Positions 27,199-36,667 are shown, counted from the stretch's first letter. The stretch: 64,000 nucleotides of DNA from Parvularculaceae bacterium (GCA_021776475.1 JAJFFV010000005.1:372001-436000); one strand, 5' to 3'. Numbers and translations: made by a program. The notes: generated by a model not told the origin, from the sequence alone.

Positions 27199-27291
27199 CC
27201 CGCTGTTGAAAATGCAGGCAAAGCCCAGATCCGACCAGCTACCTTATCGCAAATGCGATATCTTCCAACGACACTCGCCCGCAACAGCGGG
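27199..27291. repeat. Long-range inverted repeat downstream of the cyclase gene
   Basis: CCCGCTGTTG (27199-27208) and CAACAGCGGG (27282-27291) are perfect 10-bp arms 73 bases apart. The enclosed sequence has its own hairpin TATCGC/GCGATA (27245-27260). It begins 7 bp after the cyclase stop. It could be a 3' structural element; no known family was recognised. Confidence 0.45.
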
Positions 27292-27484
27292 CATGCGCGA
27301 TGGGAGCAATAATGATTTCTTCAACTAACTGCGGGTACGAAATGTCGTAGCGTTAACTGTCCCCGGCCGGGAAATATTATTCCCAGGTCGGGCGCTGGCG
27401 CCATCGCCCCTACTGCATAAGCTGATAGGCCTCGCCATGCCGCCGGGCTAAACTGATAACCAAGGAACCAAAGGAAATGACGCG

Positions 27485-28777
27485 ATGAAAGCACTGGCGC
27501 ACCTTTTGCTGTTTGTCTTATTCTCTGTTGCAGCCTGCAGCGACGAGGCCACCACGACCACACCAATTTCTCCTGCAACGCCTCAACCCGGCATTTCACC
27601 CGAACGCCTGAAGCTGATCGACGCACAACTTCAGACAGAAGTTGACGCCGGGGTTCGGGCCGGTTTTGTGGTGATGATCGGTCATGATGGCGAGACAATT
27701 TACAGCAGCGCGATTGGCATGGCCGATATCGAGGCAAAAAAGCCGATGACACCAGAGACCAAGTTCCGCATCGCCAGCATGTCGAAACCGTTGACCACGC
27801 TTGCCATCATGATGCTCGTCGAACGCGGAGAGTTACTGCTTTCTGATCATGTTGCCCGCTACATCCCTTCCTTCACGAATCTGAAAGTCGCCACCTCGCC
27901 CAATGCTGATGCGAGCGGTAATATCCCGACGGAAGCACTAAAAAAACCGATGACAGTTCACAGTCTCCTCACTCACACATCCGGCCTTGGATACATCTTT
28001 GATAGCGATACGGATCTTGGACGCGATATGATAGAGAACAGTCTTTATACGATGAAAGGTGACCTTGCCGCCCGCATTAACGCGCTGGCCGCTTGGCCAC
28101 TTTACGCCCAACCAGAAACAGAGCGGCGGTATTCTTACGCGACAGACGTCGCTGGATATATTGTCGAAGTCGTCTCCGGGCTGCCCCTCGAAACCTTCAT
28201 GGAAGACGAGATTTTCAAACCCCTCGGCATGACCAGTACTGGTTTTTATCTAGACGATCCGGATTTTTCGGACCTCGCGATGGTCTACGTGTTTAATGAA
28301 AATGGTGACATGGTTCTGCCGGGACGGCGGGGCGACAATCCCGATCCAAACGCGGATGTGCCGGAATGGGCGTCGGGCGGCGGCGGCCTCGTTTCCACAG
28401 CGGGCGATTATATGCGTTTCATGCAGATGCTGCTGAATGAAGGAGAGTTGGGCGGTGTGCGGATTGTTTCTCCGGCAACGGTCAGGTTAATGCTCTCGCC
28501 TCATGTCGAGGGCGAAAAACTGACAGAAAACTTCTTTAATCCGGGCGCAACATTCGGCCTTGGTGGTTGGGTTGCGACACAACCAGGCCTATCCGGCCGG
28601 ATCCTAGCGAAGGGCCAGTATGGCTGGGGCGGATACTATGATACCGGCTTTTCCATCAGTCCTGAAGATAAACTGGCAATTGTGGTGATGGCACAGCGTG
28701 AGCCTGGGCCCTATGCACCTCCATCCCGCGCGCGGGACGTTGTTACCTCAATCGCCTTTGGTGCATTAGAGAGGTAA
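27485..28777 (+). CDS. Serine hydrolase of the beta-lactamase/EstB type, lipoprotein
   Basis: A 430-residue exported protein with lipobox SVAAC (C18). The catalytic S98-xx-K101 (ASMSKPL) is present; the second motif is YSYATDVAGY and the third is GWGGYYDTG. The absence of a KTG box and the YSxATD form are usual in esterase-like (EstB, class VIII carboxylesterase) members rather than true class C beta-lactamases. A periplasmic or outer-membrane ester- or peptide-hydrolysing role is likely. Downstream genes are on the opposite strand. Confidence 0.88.
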   Translation: MKALAHLLLFVLFSVAACSDEATTTTPISPATPQPGISPERLKLIDAQLQTEVDAGVRAGFVVMIGHDGETIYSSAIGMADIEAKKPMTPETKFRIASMSKPLTTLAIMMLVERGELLLSDHVARYIPSFTNLKVATSPNADASGNIPTEALKKPMTVHSLLTHTSGLGYIFDSDTDLGRDMIENSLYTMKGDLAARINALAAWPLYAQPETERRYSYATDVAGYIVEVVSGLPLETFMEDEIFKPLGMTSTGFYLDDPDFSDLAMVYVFNENGDMVLPGRRGDNPDPNADVPEWASGGGGLVSTAGDYMRFMQMLLNEGELGGVRIVSPATVRLMLSPHVEGEKLTENFFNPGATFGLGGWVATQPGLSGRILAKGQYGWGGYYDTGFSISPEDKLAIVVMAQREPGPYAPPSRARDVVTSIAFGALER

Positions 28778-28953
28778 CACGGCGCGGAAAAAATGGGCCT
28801 TCCAGCCAAGCATGAACGGGTCTGCCAAGTTCAATAACAAAAACACATTGTGTGAGGCGCTTGTGGTTCTGGAGCAATGGCAACGAGGTTTCTGCAACCG
28901 CTCCGGGCCGCAAGACAAATGACGGGCGGATTGTGACCCGGGAGCGCCGGCGT

Positions 28954-29973
28954 TTATTGGTTTTGAACAGCTGCCCAGGCAAGCCGCGCTGCATGCGCTG
29001 CGTCAGGAAAATCCGTAAACACTCCATCGACGCCAAGCTCGAAGAATAAATCGAATTCCTGCTGTGCTGTTGCAAACTGTTCTGGCAATTGATCTGTACG
29101 GAATGTCCACGGATGAACCTTAAGGGCAGCAGCATGTGCCTGCTCAATCAGGCCGCTGGATCTGCCGGCGTCGCTCACAAGGAGCTTTTTATAGGGACCG
29201 ATACCTGCCGCAAATTGAGCGATTTCAAGCATCGTCAGATTGGGTATGTCAGCGATCAGATAGATCAATGGTACTTCTGTTCTCTTATACAGTTCTTGCA
29301 GCACCGGCACTTCAAACGACTGAATGAAAACGGCTGCGTCTGGCCGGTTCCATCCGGCTTTATCGAGCGCAGTAAGCACAGCCGTCGGATAATCATATCC
29401 CAGTTCAGCAAAATATCCCGGCAACTTTGTCTCGGGGTAGACGCCAATATTTCTGCCAAGCCCTCGCGCCTCAGCCTGCGCCAACGCGATTACTTCACCA
29501 AAGGTCGGGATTTCAAACATGCCGTTTGCCGCCATGCTCCGCTTCGGCATCGACTGCACCGCACGCAAGGTTTTGATCTCCGCCAGCGTAAAATCCTCGG
29601 TAAACCAATCGGCACCCTCGTGACCCGGCTTTTCTGTCTTGCGATCGGCGAATTCAGGGTGGCTCGCGACATCCGTCGTCGTCGACAAATAATGATCGTG
29701 GCGAGCGATCAACTGCCCGTCCTTGGTAAAAACCAGATCGGGCTCCAGATAGTCGGCCCCAAGAATAGCGCCGAGACGATAGGCTGGAAGTGTGTGTTCC
29801 GGCAGATAACCGCACGCCCCACGATGGGCAATCACCAGCGGAGAAGAAGCAAAATTAGCGAGATTCACCCCCGATCTGCCCCCGTTGTACTGCGAACCGG
29901 AACAACCAGCCACCACGCCTGCCCCGATGCTGCCAGCTGCGACTTTTATGAAGTGACGTCGATGTGAATCCAT
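28954..29973 (-). CDS. glpQ: Exported glycerophosphodiester phosphodiesterase
   Basis: A 339-residue enzyme that hydrolyses glycerophosphodiesters to glycerol 3-phosphate and an alcohol. The GDPD motifs are IAHRGACGYLPEHTLPAY, ADYLEPDLVFTKDG and ARHDHYLSTTT. The N-terminus carries a twin-arginine motif (RRHFIK) and a lipobox (VVAGC), so it is probably a Tat-exported lipoprotein. It is divergent from the glycerol-type ABC transporter across 158 bp, suggesting joint use of glycerol-containing substrates. The symbol follows the family, not a proven orthology. Confidence 0.92.
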   Translation of the reverse strand: MDSHRRHFIKVAAGSIGAGVVAGCSGSQYNGGRSGVNLANFASSPLVIAHRGACGYLPEHTLPAYRLGAILGADYLEPDLVFTKDGQLIARHDHYLSTTTDVASHPEFADRKTEKPGHEGADWFTEDFTLAEIKTLRAVQSMPKRSMAANGMFEIPTFGEVIALAQAEARGLGRNIGVYPETKLPGYFAELGYDYPTAVLTALDKAGWNRPDAAVFIQSFEVPVLQELYKRTEVPLIYLIADIPNLTMLEIAQFAAGIGPYKKLLVSDAGRSSGLIEQAHAAALKVHPWTFRTDQLPEQFATAQQEFDLFFELGVDGVFTDFPDAAHAARLAWAAVQNQ

Positions 29974-30131
29974 TCTGCTGTCCGCCCATTTTTTCTGCCG
30001 TTGTGAACAGGCTTACCGCGGAATTGCAACCACCTCCAGCGACGCTACCAGCAGCTTGCGGTCAACTCTGATCCCGGTACTATGGGCGGTTGAACGAGAG
30101 GCCGGGCGACGATGCAGAATTCGGATAACAA

Positions 30132-31199
30132 ATGCTGGAGCTGAGATCTGTCAGCAAGCGTGAACGGGGTGTGGTCTACATTGATGACCTCAGCCTCTGC
30201 CTTGCCAGAGGTGATTTGCATGTTCTGCTCGGCCCGACGCTATCCGGCAAAACATCGCTGATGCGATTGATGGCCGGTCTCGATTTGCCCGATAGCGGCA
30301 CCCTACACATGGACGGCGAAGATGTGACAGGGCTCTCTGTGCGTCGGCGCGATTGCGCTGTGGTCTACCAACAGTTTGTCAATTATCCGTCCCTTAGTGT
30401 ATATGAAAACATTGCCTCGCCGTTGCGCGTGCGCGGCGCGCGCAACGCTGAAATCGACCAGGAGGTGGAACAAGCTGCTGAACTGCTCGGCCTGCGCCCT
30501 TACCTGTCCCGGCGTCCCGCCGATCTTTCCGGCGGGCAACAACAGCGCGTTGCACTCGCCCGTGCCCTCGTAAAAAAAGCTTCGCTGGTTTTACTCGATG
30601 AACCGCTCGCCAATCTTGATTACAAATTGCGGGAAGAGCTTCGGGCTGAGTTGCCGAAGATTTTCAAAGGCTCCGATGCTGTCGTCGTTTACACAACATC
30701 TGCACCTGAAGAAGCGATGTTAATTGGCGATACTGTTACCTGCCTTCACGAGGGGCAGGTCACGAATTCCGGTAAGCCGCGCGCCCTATATAACCGGCCC
30801 GCTAAACTCATTACAGCACAAATACTAAGTGATCCGCCGCTTAATGTCCTACGGGTCCGAAAGAACGGCGCGGATCTGGAATTTGCTGACAACGAACGTG
30901 TTTCTGGCGGGGAGCGAATTGCATCCCTTGCCGACGGCGCGTACAAAATAGGTCTGCGTGCGCATCATCTTGATGTGCGCAAACCAGGTGAAGGAGGCAT
31001 TCAGGCAGAAGTCAAAATTACCGAAGTCACCGGCTCCGAAACCATCGTTCATGCCGAATTGGGTAGTGTGCGCTGGACCGCCTTGTTGCACGGCGTCACG
31101 CCGATGGATGCTGGCACGCGCGTTTCTCTCATCCCTGATCCGGCAAAGCTCTTTGTCTTTGACATGGACGGTGCTCTTGTTTCAGCGCCGACGGAGTAA
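30132..31199 (+). CDS. glpS: Glycerol ABC transporter ATPase, GlpS-like
   Basis: A 355-residue MalK/UgpC-type ATPase. Walker A GPTLSGKTS (34-42), signature LSGGQ (132-136) and Walker B LVLLDEP (152-158) are intact. The H-loop reads VYTTSAPEEA, so the switch His is replaced by Ser190. The GPTLSGKTSLMRLMAGLD form is typical of the GlpS subunit of the rhizobial glycerol transporter. The C-terminal part has a TOBE-like domain (GLRAHHLDVR). It is first in a six-gene operon. Confidence 0.88.
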   Translation: MLELRSVSKRERGVVYIDDLSLCLARGDLHVLLGPTLSGKTSLMRLMAGLDLPDSGTLHMDGEDVTGLSVRRRDCAVVYQQFVNYPSLSVYENIASPLRVRGARNAEIDQEVEQAAELLGLRPYLSRRPADLSGGQQQRVALARALVKKASLVLLDEPLANLDYKLREELRAELPKIFKGSDAVVVYTTSAPEEAMLIGDTVTCLHEGQVTNSGKPRALYNRPAKLITAQILSDPPLNVLRVRKNGADLEFADNERVSGGERIASLADGAYKIGLRAHHLDVRKPGEGGIQAEVKITEVTGSETIVHAELGSVRWTALLHGVTPMDAGTRVSLIPDPAKLFVFDMDGALVSAPTE

Positions 31200-31202
31200 G
31201 CG

Positions 31203-32285
31203 ATGGCACGAATTGATCTTAAAAATATTTCCCACTCATATGTCGCTGCCCCGAACACAGAAAACAACTTTGCCTTAAAAACGCTCAATATGAGCTGGCA
31301 GGACGGCGGCGCCTATGCGTTGCTTGGGCCTTCCGGATGCGGAAAAACAACTCTGCTGAACATCATTTCAGGCCTGCTGCATCCAACGCATGGGGCTGTG
31401 CTGTTCGACGGCGATGATATCACCAACCGGCCGCCGGAAAAGCGCAACATCGCCCAGGTTTTTCAGTTTCCGGTCGTTTACGATACGATGACGGTGTTTC
31501 AAAATCTGGCCTTTCCGCTGAGGAACAGAAATGTTCCCGGAAAAGAAATAAAGCAGCGCGTTAACCGAATCGCTGAAATGTTGGAGTTGACAGAAAGTCT
31601 ACCGAGACGGGCACGCGACTTGTCCGCTGACGCCAAGCAAAAAATTTCACTCGGGCGCGGCCTGGTTCGAACGGATGTCGCTGCGATTTTGTTTGATGAA
31701 CCGCTCACTGTGATTGATCCGCAGTTAAAATGGTCTCTCAGGTCTCAACTAAAACATCTCCATGCTGAGTTTAGGCATACGATGATATATGTAACCCATG
31801 ATCAAACCGAAGCGCTGACCTTCGCCGATCAGGTGATTGTTATGTCGGAAGGCGAAGTCGTTCAGGCATCCTCACCACAAGCGTTGTACGAACGCCCAGT
31901 CCACACATTCGTTGGCCGTTTTATTGGATCGCCCGGCATGAACATCTTACCGTGTGAAATCGATGGTGCTTTTTTAATTCTCGCAGATCATCGGATTCCA
32001 ATGGATCATATCGAGCCAGCAGCGCCGGAAACTGCGCGCCTTGAATTTGGTGTGCGTCCGGAATTTGTCCATTTCAGCGATGAAGACGACGCGTTGCCCG
32101 TGTCGGTTAGTGCAATTGAGGACGCAGGCAGATATAAAATCGCCCGCCTTTTATTTAAGGAATTGCCAATTGCGGCGATCCTCCCTGAGGATGCACCACC
32201 GCTTTCCGCAACTCCCAAGATTAAATTTGATCCGGAAAATTCTCATATTTACGCCGATGGGTATTTGATGGAAAAGGGAGAATAA
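31203..32285 (+). CDS. glpT: Glycerol ABC transporter ATPase, GlpT-like
   Basis: A 360-residue partner ATPase. Walker A GPSGCGKTT (42-50), Walker B AILFDEP (161-167) and the H-loop His199 (YVTHDQTEA) are intact, but the signature is LSADAKQ (140-146) instead of LSGGQKQ. The defect is complementary to that of the upstream ATPase. The TOBE-like C-terminus (LEFGVRPEFVHFS) is present. It starts 3 bp after the preceding stop. Confidence 0.88.
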   Translation: MARIDLKNISHSYVAAPNTENNFALKTLNMSWQDGGAYALLGPSGCGKTTLLNIISGLLHPTHGAVLFDGDDITNRPPEKRNIAQVFQFPVVYDTMTVFQNLAFPLRNRNVPGKEIKQRVNRIAEMLELTESLPRRARDLSADAKQKISLGRGLVRTDVAAILFDEPLTVIDPQLKWSLRSQLKHLHAEFRHTMIYVTHDQTEALTFADQVIVMSEGEVVQASSPQALYERPVHTFVGRFIGSPGMNILPCEIDGAFLILADHRIPMDHIEPAAPETARLEFGVRPEFVHFSDEDDALPVSVSAIEDAGRYKIARLLFKELPIAAILPEDAPPLSATPKIKFDPENSHIYADGYLMEKGE

Positions 32286-32291
32286 AAGCGC

Positions 32292-33173
32292 ATGAGAAAG
32301 ACTCTCAACCACAAGGCATTATGGCTAGCCTCCCCAGCTTTGCTCTTGGTTGCCTTCACAGCTCTTATTCCGCTACTGACAGTTGTTAATTATTCCGTTC
32401 AAGATACATTTGGCGACAACAAATTCTTTTGGGTTGGTGCGGAGTGGTATAAGGAGATTTTGCTGTCCGAGCGTTTCCACGCAGCATTTTTCAGGCAAGT
32501 CGCGTTTTCGGCAGCTATTCTGGCGATCGAAATTCCACTCGGCTTGGCGATCGCGCTCGCGATGCCCAAAAAAGGTTGGGGTGTGTCAGTTTGCCTCGTT
32601 TTGATGGCCCTGCCACTTCTTATTCCTTGGAATGTCGTTGGTACGATTTGGCAGATTTTTGCACGGGTTGATATTGGTCTTCTTGGGCACACGCTTGCAG
32701 GCTTCGGTTTTGACTACAATTATACGCAAGACCCCGTTGCCGCCTGGATAACGTTGATCGTCATGGATGTCTGGCACTGGACCAGCCTTGTGGTTCTCCT
32801 TTGTTACGCCGGCCTCGTTGCCATCCCACAAGCCTACTATCAAGCAGCGCGCATAGATGGCGCCTCGCGCTGGGCCGTATTCCGTCATATCGAACTACCA
32901 AAGTTAAACCGTGTCTTGTTGATCGCCGTGCTGCTGCGCTTCATGGACAGTTTTATGATCTACACAGAACCATTTGTTGTCACCGGCGGCGGCCCTGGAA
33001 ACACAACAACATTTCTTTCAGTCGACCTGGTGCAAATGGCAATCGGGCAGTTCGACCTTGGGCCGGCAGCGGCGATGTCTGTTGTCTATTTCCTGATCAT
33101 ATTGGGCCTATCTTGGCTGTTTTATACGGTGATGACCCGTGAAGACACGGACGCTGAAGGCAGATTGCCATGA
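32292..33173 (+). CDS. glpP: Glycerol ABC transporter permease, GlpP-like
   Basis: A 293-residue MalF-type permease with about six membrane helices. The EAA loop that contacts the ATPase reads YYQAARIDGASRWAVFRHIE. The VTGGGPGNTTTFLS segment is typical of sugar/polyol permeases. It overlaps the next permease by four bases (ATGA). Confidence 0.9.
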   Translation: MRKTLNHKALWLASPALLLVAFTALIPLLTVVNYSVQDTFGDNKFFWVGAEWYKEILLSERFHAAFFRQVAFSAAILAIEIPLGLAIALAMPKKGWGVSVCLVLMALPLLIPWNVVGTIWQIFARVDIGLLGHTLAGFGFDYNYTQDPVAAWITLIVMDVWHWTSLVVLLCYAGLVAIPQAYYQAARIDGASRWAVFRHIELPKLNRVLLIAVLLRFMDSFMIYTEPFVVTGGGPGNTTTFLSVDLVQMAIGQFDLGPAAAMSVVYFLIILGLSWLFYTVMTREDTDAEGRLP

Positions 33174-33988
33174 CCCAACCAGGCACAACATCCCGTCTGA
33201 AGTACCTCACACCGGCTCTGTACATCCTGTTTCTTTTGACACCTATTTACTGGCTTTTGACGATGAGTCTCAAAACCAATCAGGAGATATTGTCTACTTT
33301 CTCGCTTTGGCCCGTAAATCCGACCTTCGAGAACTACATGGTCATCTTCACTGATGCTGCTTGGTATTCCGGATACATCAACTCGATGATCTACGTCTCT
33401 ATGAACACCGTTATCTCTGTTTTAGCGGCACTCCCGGCAGCCTACGCATTTTCGCGCTATCGATTTCTGGGCGACAAACACATCTTTTTCTGGCTACTGA
33501 CAAACAGAATGGCACCACCGGCGGTGTTCGCGCTGCCATTTTTCCAGCTCTACTCTTCCGTCGGCCTGTTCGATACTCATATCGCCGTGGCATTGGCGCA
33601 TTGCCTGTTTAACATTCCTCTTGCCATCTGGATTTTGGAAGGATTCATGTCCGGTGTGCCGCGTGAAATTGACGAAACTGCGTATATAGATGGCTATAGC
33701 TTTCCAAGATTCTTTACCAAAATATTTCTGCCCCTGATCGCCAGCGGCGTCGGGGTTGCTGCATTTTTCTGCTTCATGTTTTCATGGGTTGAATTGCTCA
33801 TCGCGCGCACCTTGACCTCGGTCGCAGCAAAACCAATCGCGGCCGTGATGACCCGCACGGTATCCGCATCGGGGCTCGATTGGGGCGTTCTCGCAGCAGC
33901 GGGCGTGCTAACAATCATACCGGGCGCATTGGTTATCTGGTTTGTTCGGCACCACATTGCGCGCGGCTTTGCGCTCGGACGGGTGTAA
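33170..33988 (+). CDS. Glycerol ABC transporter permease, GlpQ-like
   Basis: A 272-residue MalG-type permease with about six membrane helices. The EAA loop reads IDETAYIDGYSFPRFFTKIF, and the LLTNRMAPPAVFALPFFQLY segment fits the carbohydrate permease group. Gene symbol is left empty because glpQ is also used for the phosphodiesterase. Its stop is 2 bp before the downstream small gene region. Confidence 0.9.
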   Translation: MTQPGTTSRLKYLTPALYILFLLTPIYWLLTMSLKTNQEILSTFSLWPVNPTFENYMVIFTDAAWYSGYINSMIYVSMNTVISVLAALPAAYAFSRYRFLGDKHIFFWLLTNRMAPPAVFALPFFQLYSSVGLFDTHIAVALAHCLFNIPLAIWILEGFMSGVPREIDETAYIDGYSFPRFFTKIFLPLIASGVGVAAFFCFMFSWVELLIARTLTSVAAKPIAAVMTRTVSASGLDWGVLAAAGVLTIIPGALVIWFVRHHIARGFALGRV

Positions 33989-34002
33989 TAATGGAGGGGG
34001 CT

Positions 34003-34293
34003 GTGATCGATATGTCGTGGATGGCCTGGACCCCGCCAACAGGCCTGTTTTTTGCCCTCATTGGTCTGACGCTGCTGCTCATGGCGCGTCTGCACTTTAT
34101 GCGGCCCGGCGGTGATCAGGCCAGGCCAGGACTGTTGTTTGGACTTGCCACGACCCGCGGCGACCGGTTGTTTATCGTACTGCTCGGCAGCGCTTATATT
34201 CATCTGGCATGGCTTGCCCTCACCGACTATGCTTTGCCATGGGCAGGCGCGCTTTCGATCGTTTATGCAGCGGTGATATTTCGGTGGGGATAA
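34003..34293 (+). CDS. DUF2160 small membrane protein of the glycerol transporter
   Basis: A protein of about 96 residues with two to three hydrophobic segments (PTGLFFALIGLTLLLMARL, FIVLLGSAYIHLAWLAL, GALSIVYAAVIFRW). MSWMAWTPPTGLFF and the RPGLLFGLATTRGDRLFI loop match the small protein regularly encoded between permease and binding protein in glycerol ABC operons. The GTG at 34003 is chosen because GGAGG lies five bases upstream; ATG codons at 33991 and 34012 are alternatives. Its role in transport is not established. Confidence 0.8.
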   Translation: MIDMSWMAWTPPTGLFFALIGLTLLLMARLHFMRPGGDQARPGLLFGLATTRGDRLFIVLLGSAYIHLAWLALTDYALPWAGALSIVYAAVIFRWG

Positions 34294-34364
34294 GGATATC
34301 TGCAGGCTGCCCGATTTTTAGAATTCTGGACCGGACGATTGAAACTTATTGAGGAGATAAAGAG

Positions 34365-36083
34365 ATGAAATTGAGATCAGCGACAAAGTCGATGGCGAGC
34401 GCACTGGCACTACTCACACTCTCCTCTACTGCAGCGTATGCGGATACCGATAGTGCGCGGAAATGGATCAGTGAAGAGTTTCAACCATCGACCTTAAGCC
34501 AGGACGAACAGTTTGCCGAAATGCAATGGTTCATTCAAGCAGCAGAACCCTACAAGGGCATGGAAATAAACGTTGTGTCGGAAACCATCACAACACACGA
34601 ATATGAAGCAAAGACCCTTGCCAAAGCATTCTTTGAAATCACTGGCATCAAGGTCAATCATGACCTGATTGGCGAAGGTGACGTTGTCGAAAAATTGCAA
34701 ACCCAGATGCAGACCGGGCGCAACATCTATGATGCGTATGTCAATGACTCTGATTTAATCGGCACGCATTACAGATACAAACAGGTTGTGCCCCTGTCAG
34801 ACTGGATGGTAGGCGATGGCAAAGCTGTTACCTCTCCAACGCTTGATATTGACGACTTTATCGGCAAGTCATTTACCACAGGCCCAGACGGCAAGCTCTA
34901 CCAGCTACCGGACCAACAATTCGCAAATCTGTACTGGTTCCGCTACGACTGGTTTACCGATCCGGGGCTCAAGGCACAGTTCAAAACAAAATACGGATAC
35001 GACCTTGGCGTGCCTGTGAACTGGTCTGCCTACGAAGACATCGCGAACTTCTTTACCAACGACGTTAGTGAAATCGACGGTGTGACCGTATACGGACATA
35101 TGGATTATGGCAAAAAAGATCCCTCCCTCGGCTGGCGATTTACCGATGCCTGGCTGTCAATGGCGGGCGCCGGCGATGCCGGTATTCCAAACGGCCTGCC
35201 CGTCGATGAATGGGGTATTCGCGTTGATGGCTGTAGACCGGTCGGTTCCTCCGTTGAGCGCGGCGGCGCAACCAACGGGCCCGCGGCGGTATACGCAGTC
35301 CAAAAATACGTAGACTGGCTAAAGGAGTACGCACCCCCACAGGCGGCAGGGATGGTGTTCTCCGAAGCAGGGCCGGTCCCTGCACAAGGTGCGATCGCGC
35401 AGCAGATATTCTGGTATACAGCGTTTACGGCAGACATGGTGAAAGAAGGCTTGCCTGTCGTCGATGAAGACGGCCTGCCAAAATGGCGGATGGCCCCGTC
35501 ACCTCACGGCGCCTATTGGCAGGAGGGCCAGAAGCTCGGCTATCAGGACGCCGGCTCATGGACCTTGATGGCGTCGACCCCGGTTGATCGCCGGCAAGCG
35601 GCATGGCTTTACGCACAATTTGTCGTTTCAAAAACGGTGTCGCTCAAGAAGAGCCATGTCGGTCTCACCTTTGTTCGCGAGTCAGATATTCAACATGAGA
35701 CGTTTACAGAGCGAATGGCTGAATTGGGTGGTCTGGTGGAATTCTACCGGTCACCGGCGCGGTTACAATGGTCGCCAACGGGAACGAACGTACCTGATTA
35801 CCCGAAGCTCGCACAACTTTGGTGGCAAAACATCGGCGATGCGGCCTCCGGTGCAAAAACCGCTCAGCAGGCAATGGACGCTCTCGCCGCGGCGCAGGAC
35901 AAAGTCCTGTCGCGCCTTGAGCGGGCCGGCGTCCACGGCGAGTGTGGACCCAAGCTCAACAAACCGACAGATCCTGCGGCCTGGCTGGCAAAAGACGGCG
36001 CACCAAAAGCAAAACTCGATAACGAACGCCCGAGGCCTGAAACCATCGACTACGACACGCTGGTACAAAGCTGGAATGAGTAG
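34365..36083 (+). CDS. glpV: Glycerol ABC transporter substrate-binding protein, GlpV-like
   Basis: A 572-residue periplasmic binding protein with a signal peptide (LALLTLSSTAAYAD, cleavage near residue 28). The length and the features KGMEINVVSETITTHEYEAKTLAKAF (in parts), GRNIYDAYVNDSDLIG and YQLPDQQFANLYWFRYDWF fit the large glycerol-binding proteins of alphaproteobacteria. GAGGAG precedes the ATG. Substrate is inferred from operon similarity and not from visible ligand residues. No glpK or glpD follows. Confidence 0.85.
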   Translation: MKLRSATKSMASALALLTLSSTAAYADTDSARKWISEEFQPSTLSQDEQFAEMQWFIQAAEPYKGMEINVVSETITTHEYEAKTLAKAFFEITGIKVNHDLIGEGDVVEKLQTQMQTGRNIYDAYVNDSDLIGTHYRYKQVVPLSDWMVGDGKAVTSPTLDIDDFIGKSFTTGPDGKLYQLPDQQFANLYWFRYDWFTDPGLKAQFKTKYGYDLGVPVNWSAYEDIANFFTNDVSEIDGVTVYGHMDYGKKDPSLGWRFTDAWLSMAGAGDAGIPNGLPVDEWGIRVDGCRPVGSSVERGGATNGPAAVYAVQKYVDWLKEYAPPQAAGMVFSEAGPVPAQGAIAQQIFWYTAFTADMVKEGLPVVDEDGLPKWRMAPSPHGAYWQEGQKLGYQDAGSWTLMASTPVDRRQAAWLYAQFVVSKTVSLKKSHVGLTFVRESDIQHETFTERMAELGGLVEFYRSPARLQWSPTGTNVPDYPKLAQLWWQNIGDAASGAKTAQQAMDALAAAQDKVLSRLERAGVHGECGPKLNKPTDPAAWLAKDGAPKAKLDNERPRPETIDYDTLVQSWNE

Positions 36084-36306
36084 CGTTGATGCAAGTGAAC
36101 AAATAACTGACCAGGTCGATAATACCTATCGAGCCAGTTGAAGTGAGTGGCGCCCAGACCATCACGGTTCCCCGGCGCGGTGAAGCGCGCGGAGAAAATC
36201 GCGCTGCTTTTTGCGACGTGAGCAAAATGAGGTGGGCGCGGTGATTTGTAGCAGCGACAGCGGGTGCGGATTGACGGGGATCAGATTCAGATAAATTCTT
36301 GAAAAT

Positions 36307-36354
36307 GTAACCTTCGTGGAGCATATTCACCAATAATTGCTACGCGAAGGTCAC
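36307..36354 (+). promoter_or_regulatory. Inverted-repeat operator of hipBA
   Basis: The arms GTAACCTTCGTGGAGC (36307-36322) and GCTACGCGAAGGTCAC (36339-36354) are inverted with 13 of 16 positions matching, separated by 16 AT-rich bases. The right arm also contains the GAAGG ribosome-binding site of hipB. HipB-type proteins bind inverted repeats before their own operon, so this is a likely autoregulatory site. Confidence 0.65.
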
Positions 36355-36358
36355 AAAA

Positions 36359-36667
36359 ATGCCTACACCCCATACCCCACCTCTGGCGGTTCGCCGGGCG
36401 CTGGAAAAGCTCGGCGATGACATTTTTGACGCCCGCAAACGGCGGAAACTCTCGGCTCAAGTGGTCGCGGAACGCGCCCACACCTCACGCAATACGTTGA
36501 AGCGGATTGAACAGGGCGACCCGGCCGTCAGCTTCGGCATCTATGCCTCGGTGCTCAACGCGCTCGGCTTCCTAAATAGCGTCGGCGATCTTGCCGATCC
36601 GGCCCGCGATAGGTTGGGGCTCGAACTGACGAGCCCTTCAGCGAAACGTCGCAGGGAGCCTAAGTGA
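36359..36667 (+). CDS. hipB: HipB-like antitoxin/repressor
   Basis: A 102-residue Xre-type DNA-binding protein. The helix-turn-helix is clear in LSAQVVAERAHTSRNTLKRIE, followed by GDPAVSFGIYASVLNALGF as in HipB relatives. The basic tail (SPSAKRRREPK) probably contacts DNA or the toxin. GAAGG is eight bases upstream of the ATG. Its stop overlaps the toxin start (TGATG), so the pair is coupled. Confidence 0.88.
   Translation: MPTPHTPPLAVRRALEKLGDDIFDARKRRKLSAQVVAERAHTSRNTLKRIEQGDPAVSFGIYASVLNALGFLNSVGDLADPARDRLGLELTSPSAKRRREPK

Noticed and set aside
29089-29967. 292-codon plus-strand open frame opposite the glycerophosphodiesterase gene
   Set aside because: The phosphodiesterase has all its family motifs; the plus-strand translation is a Cys/Arg-rich shadow.
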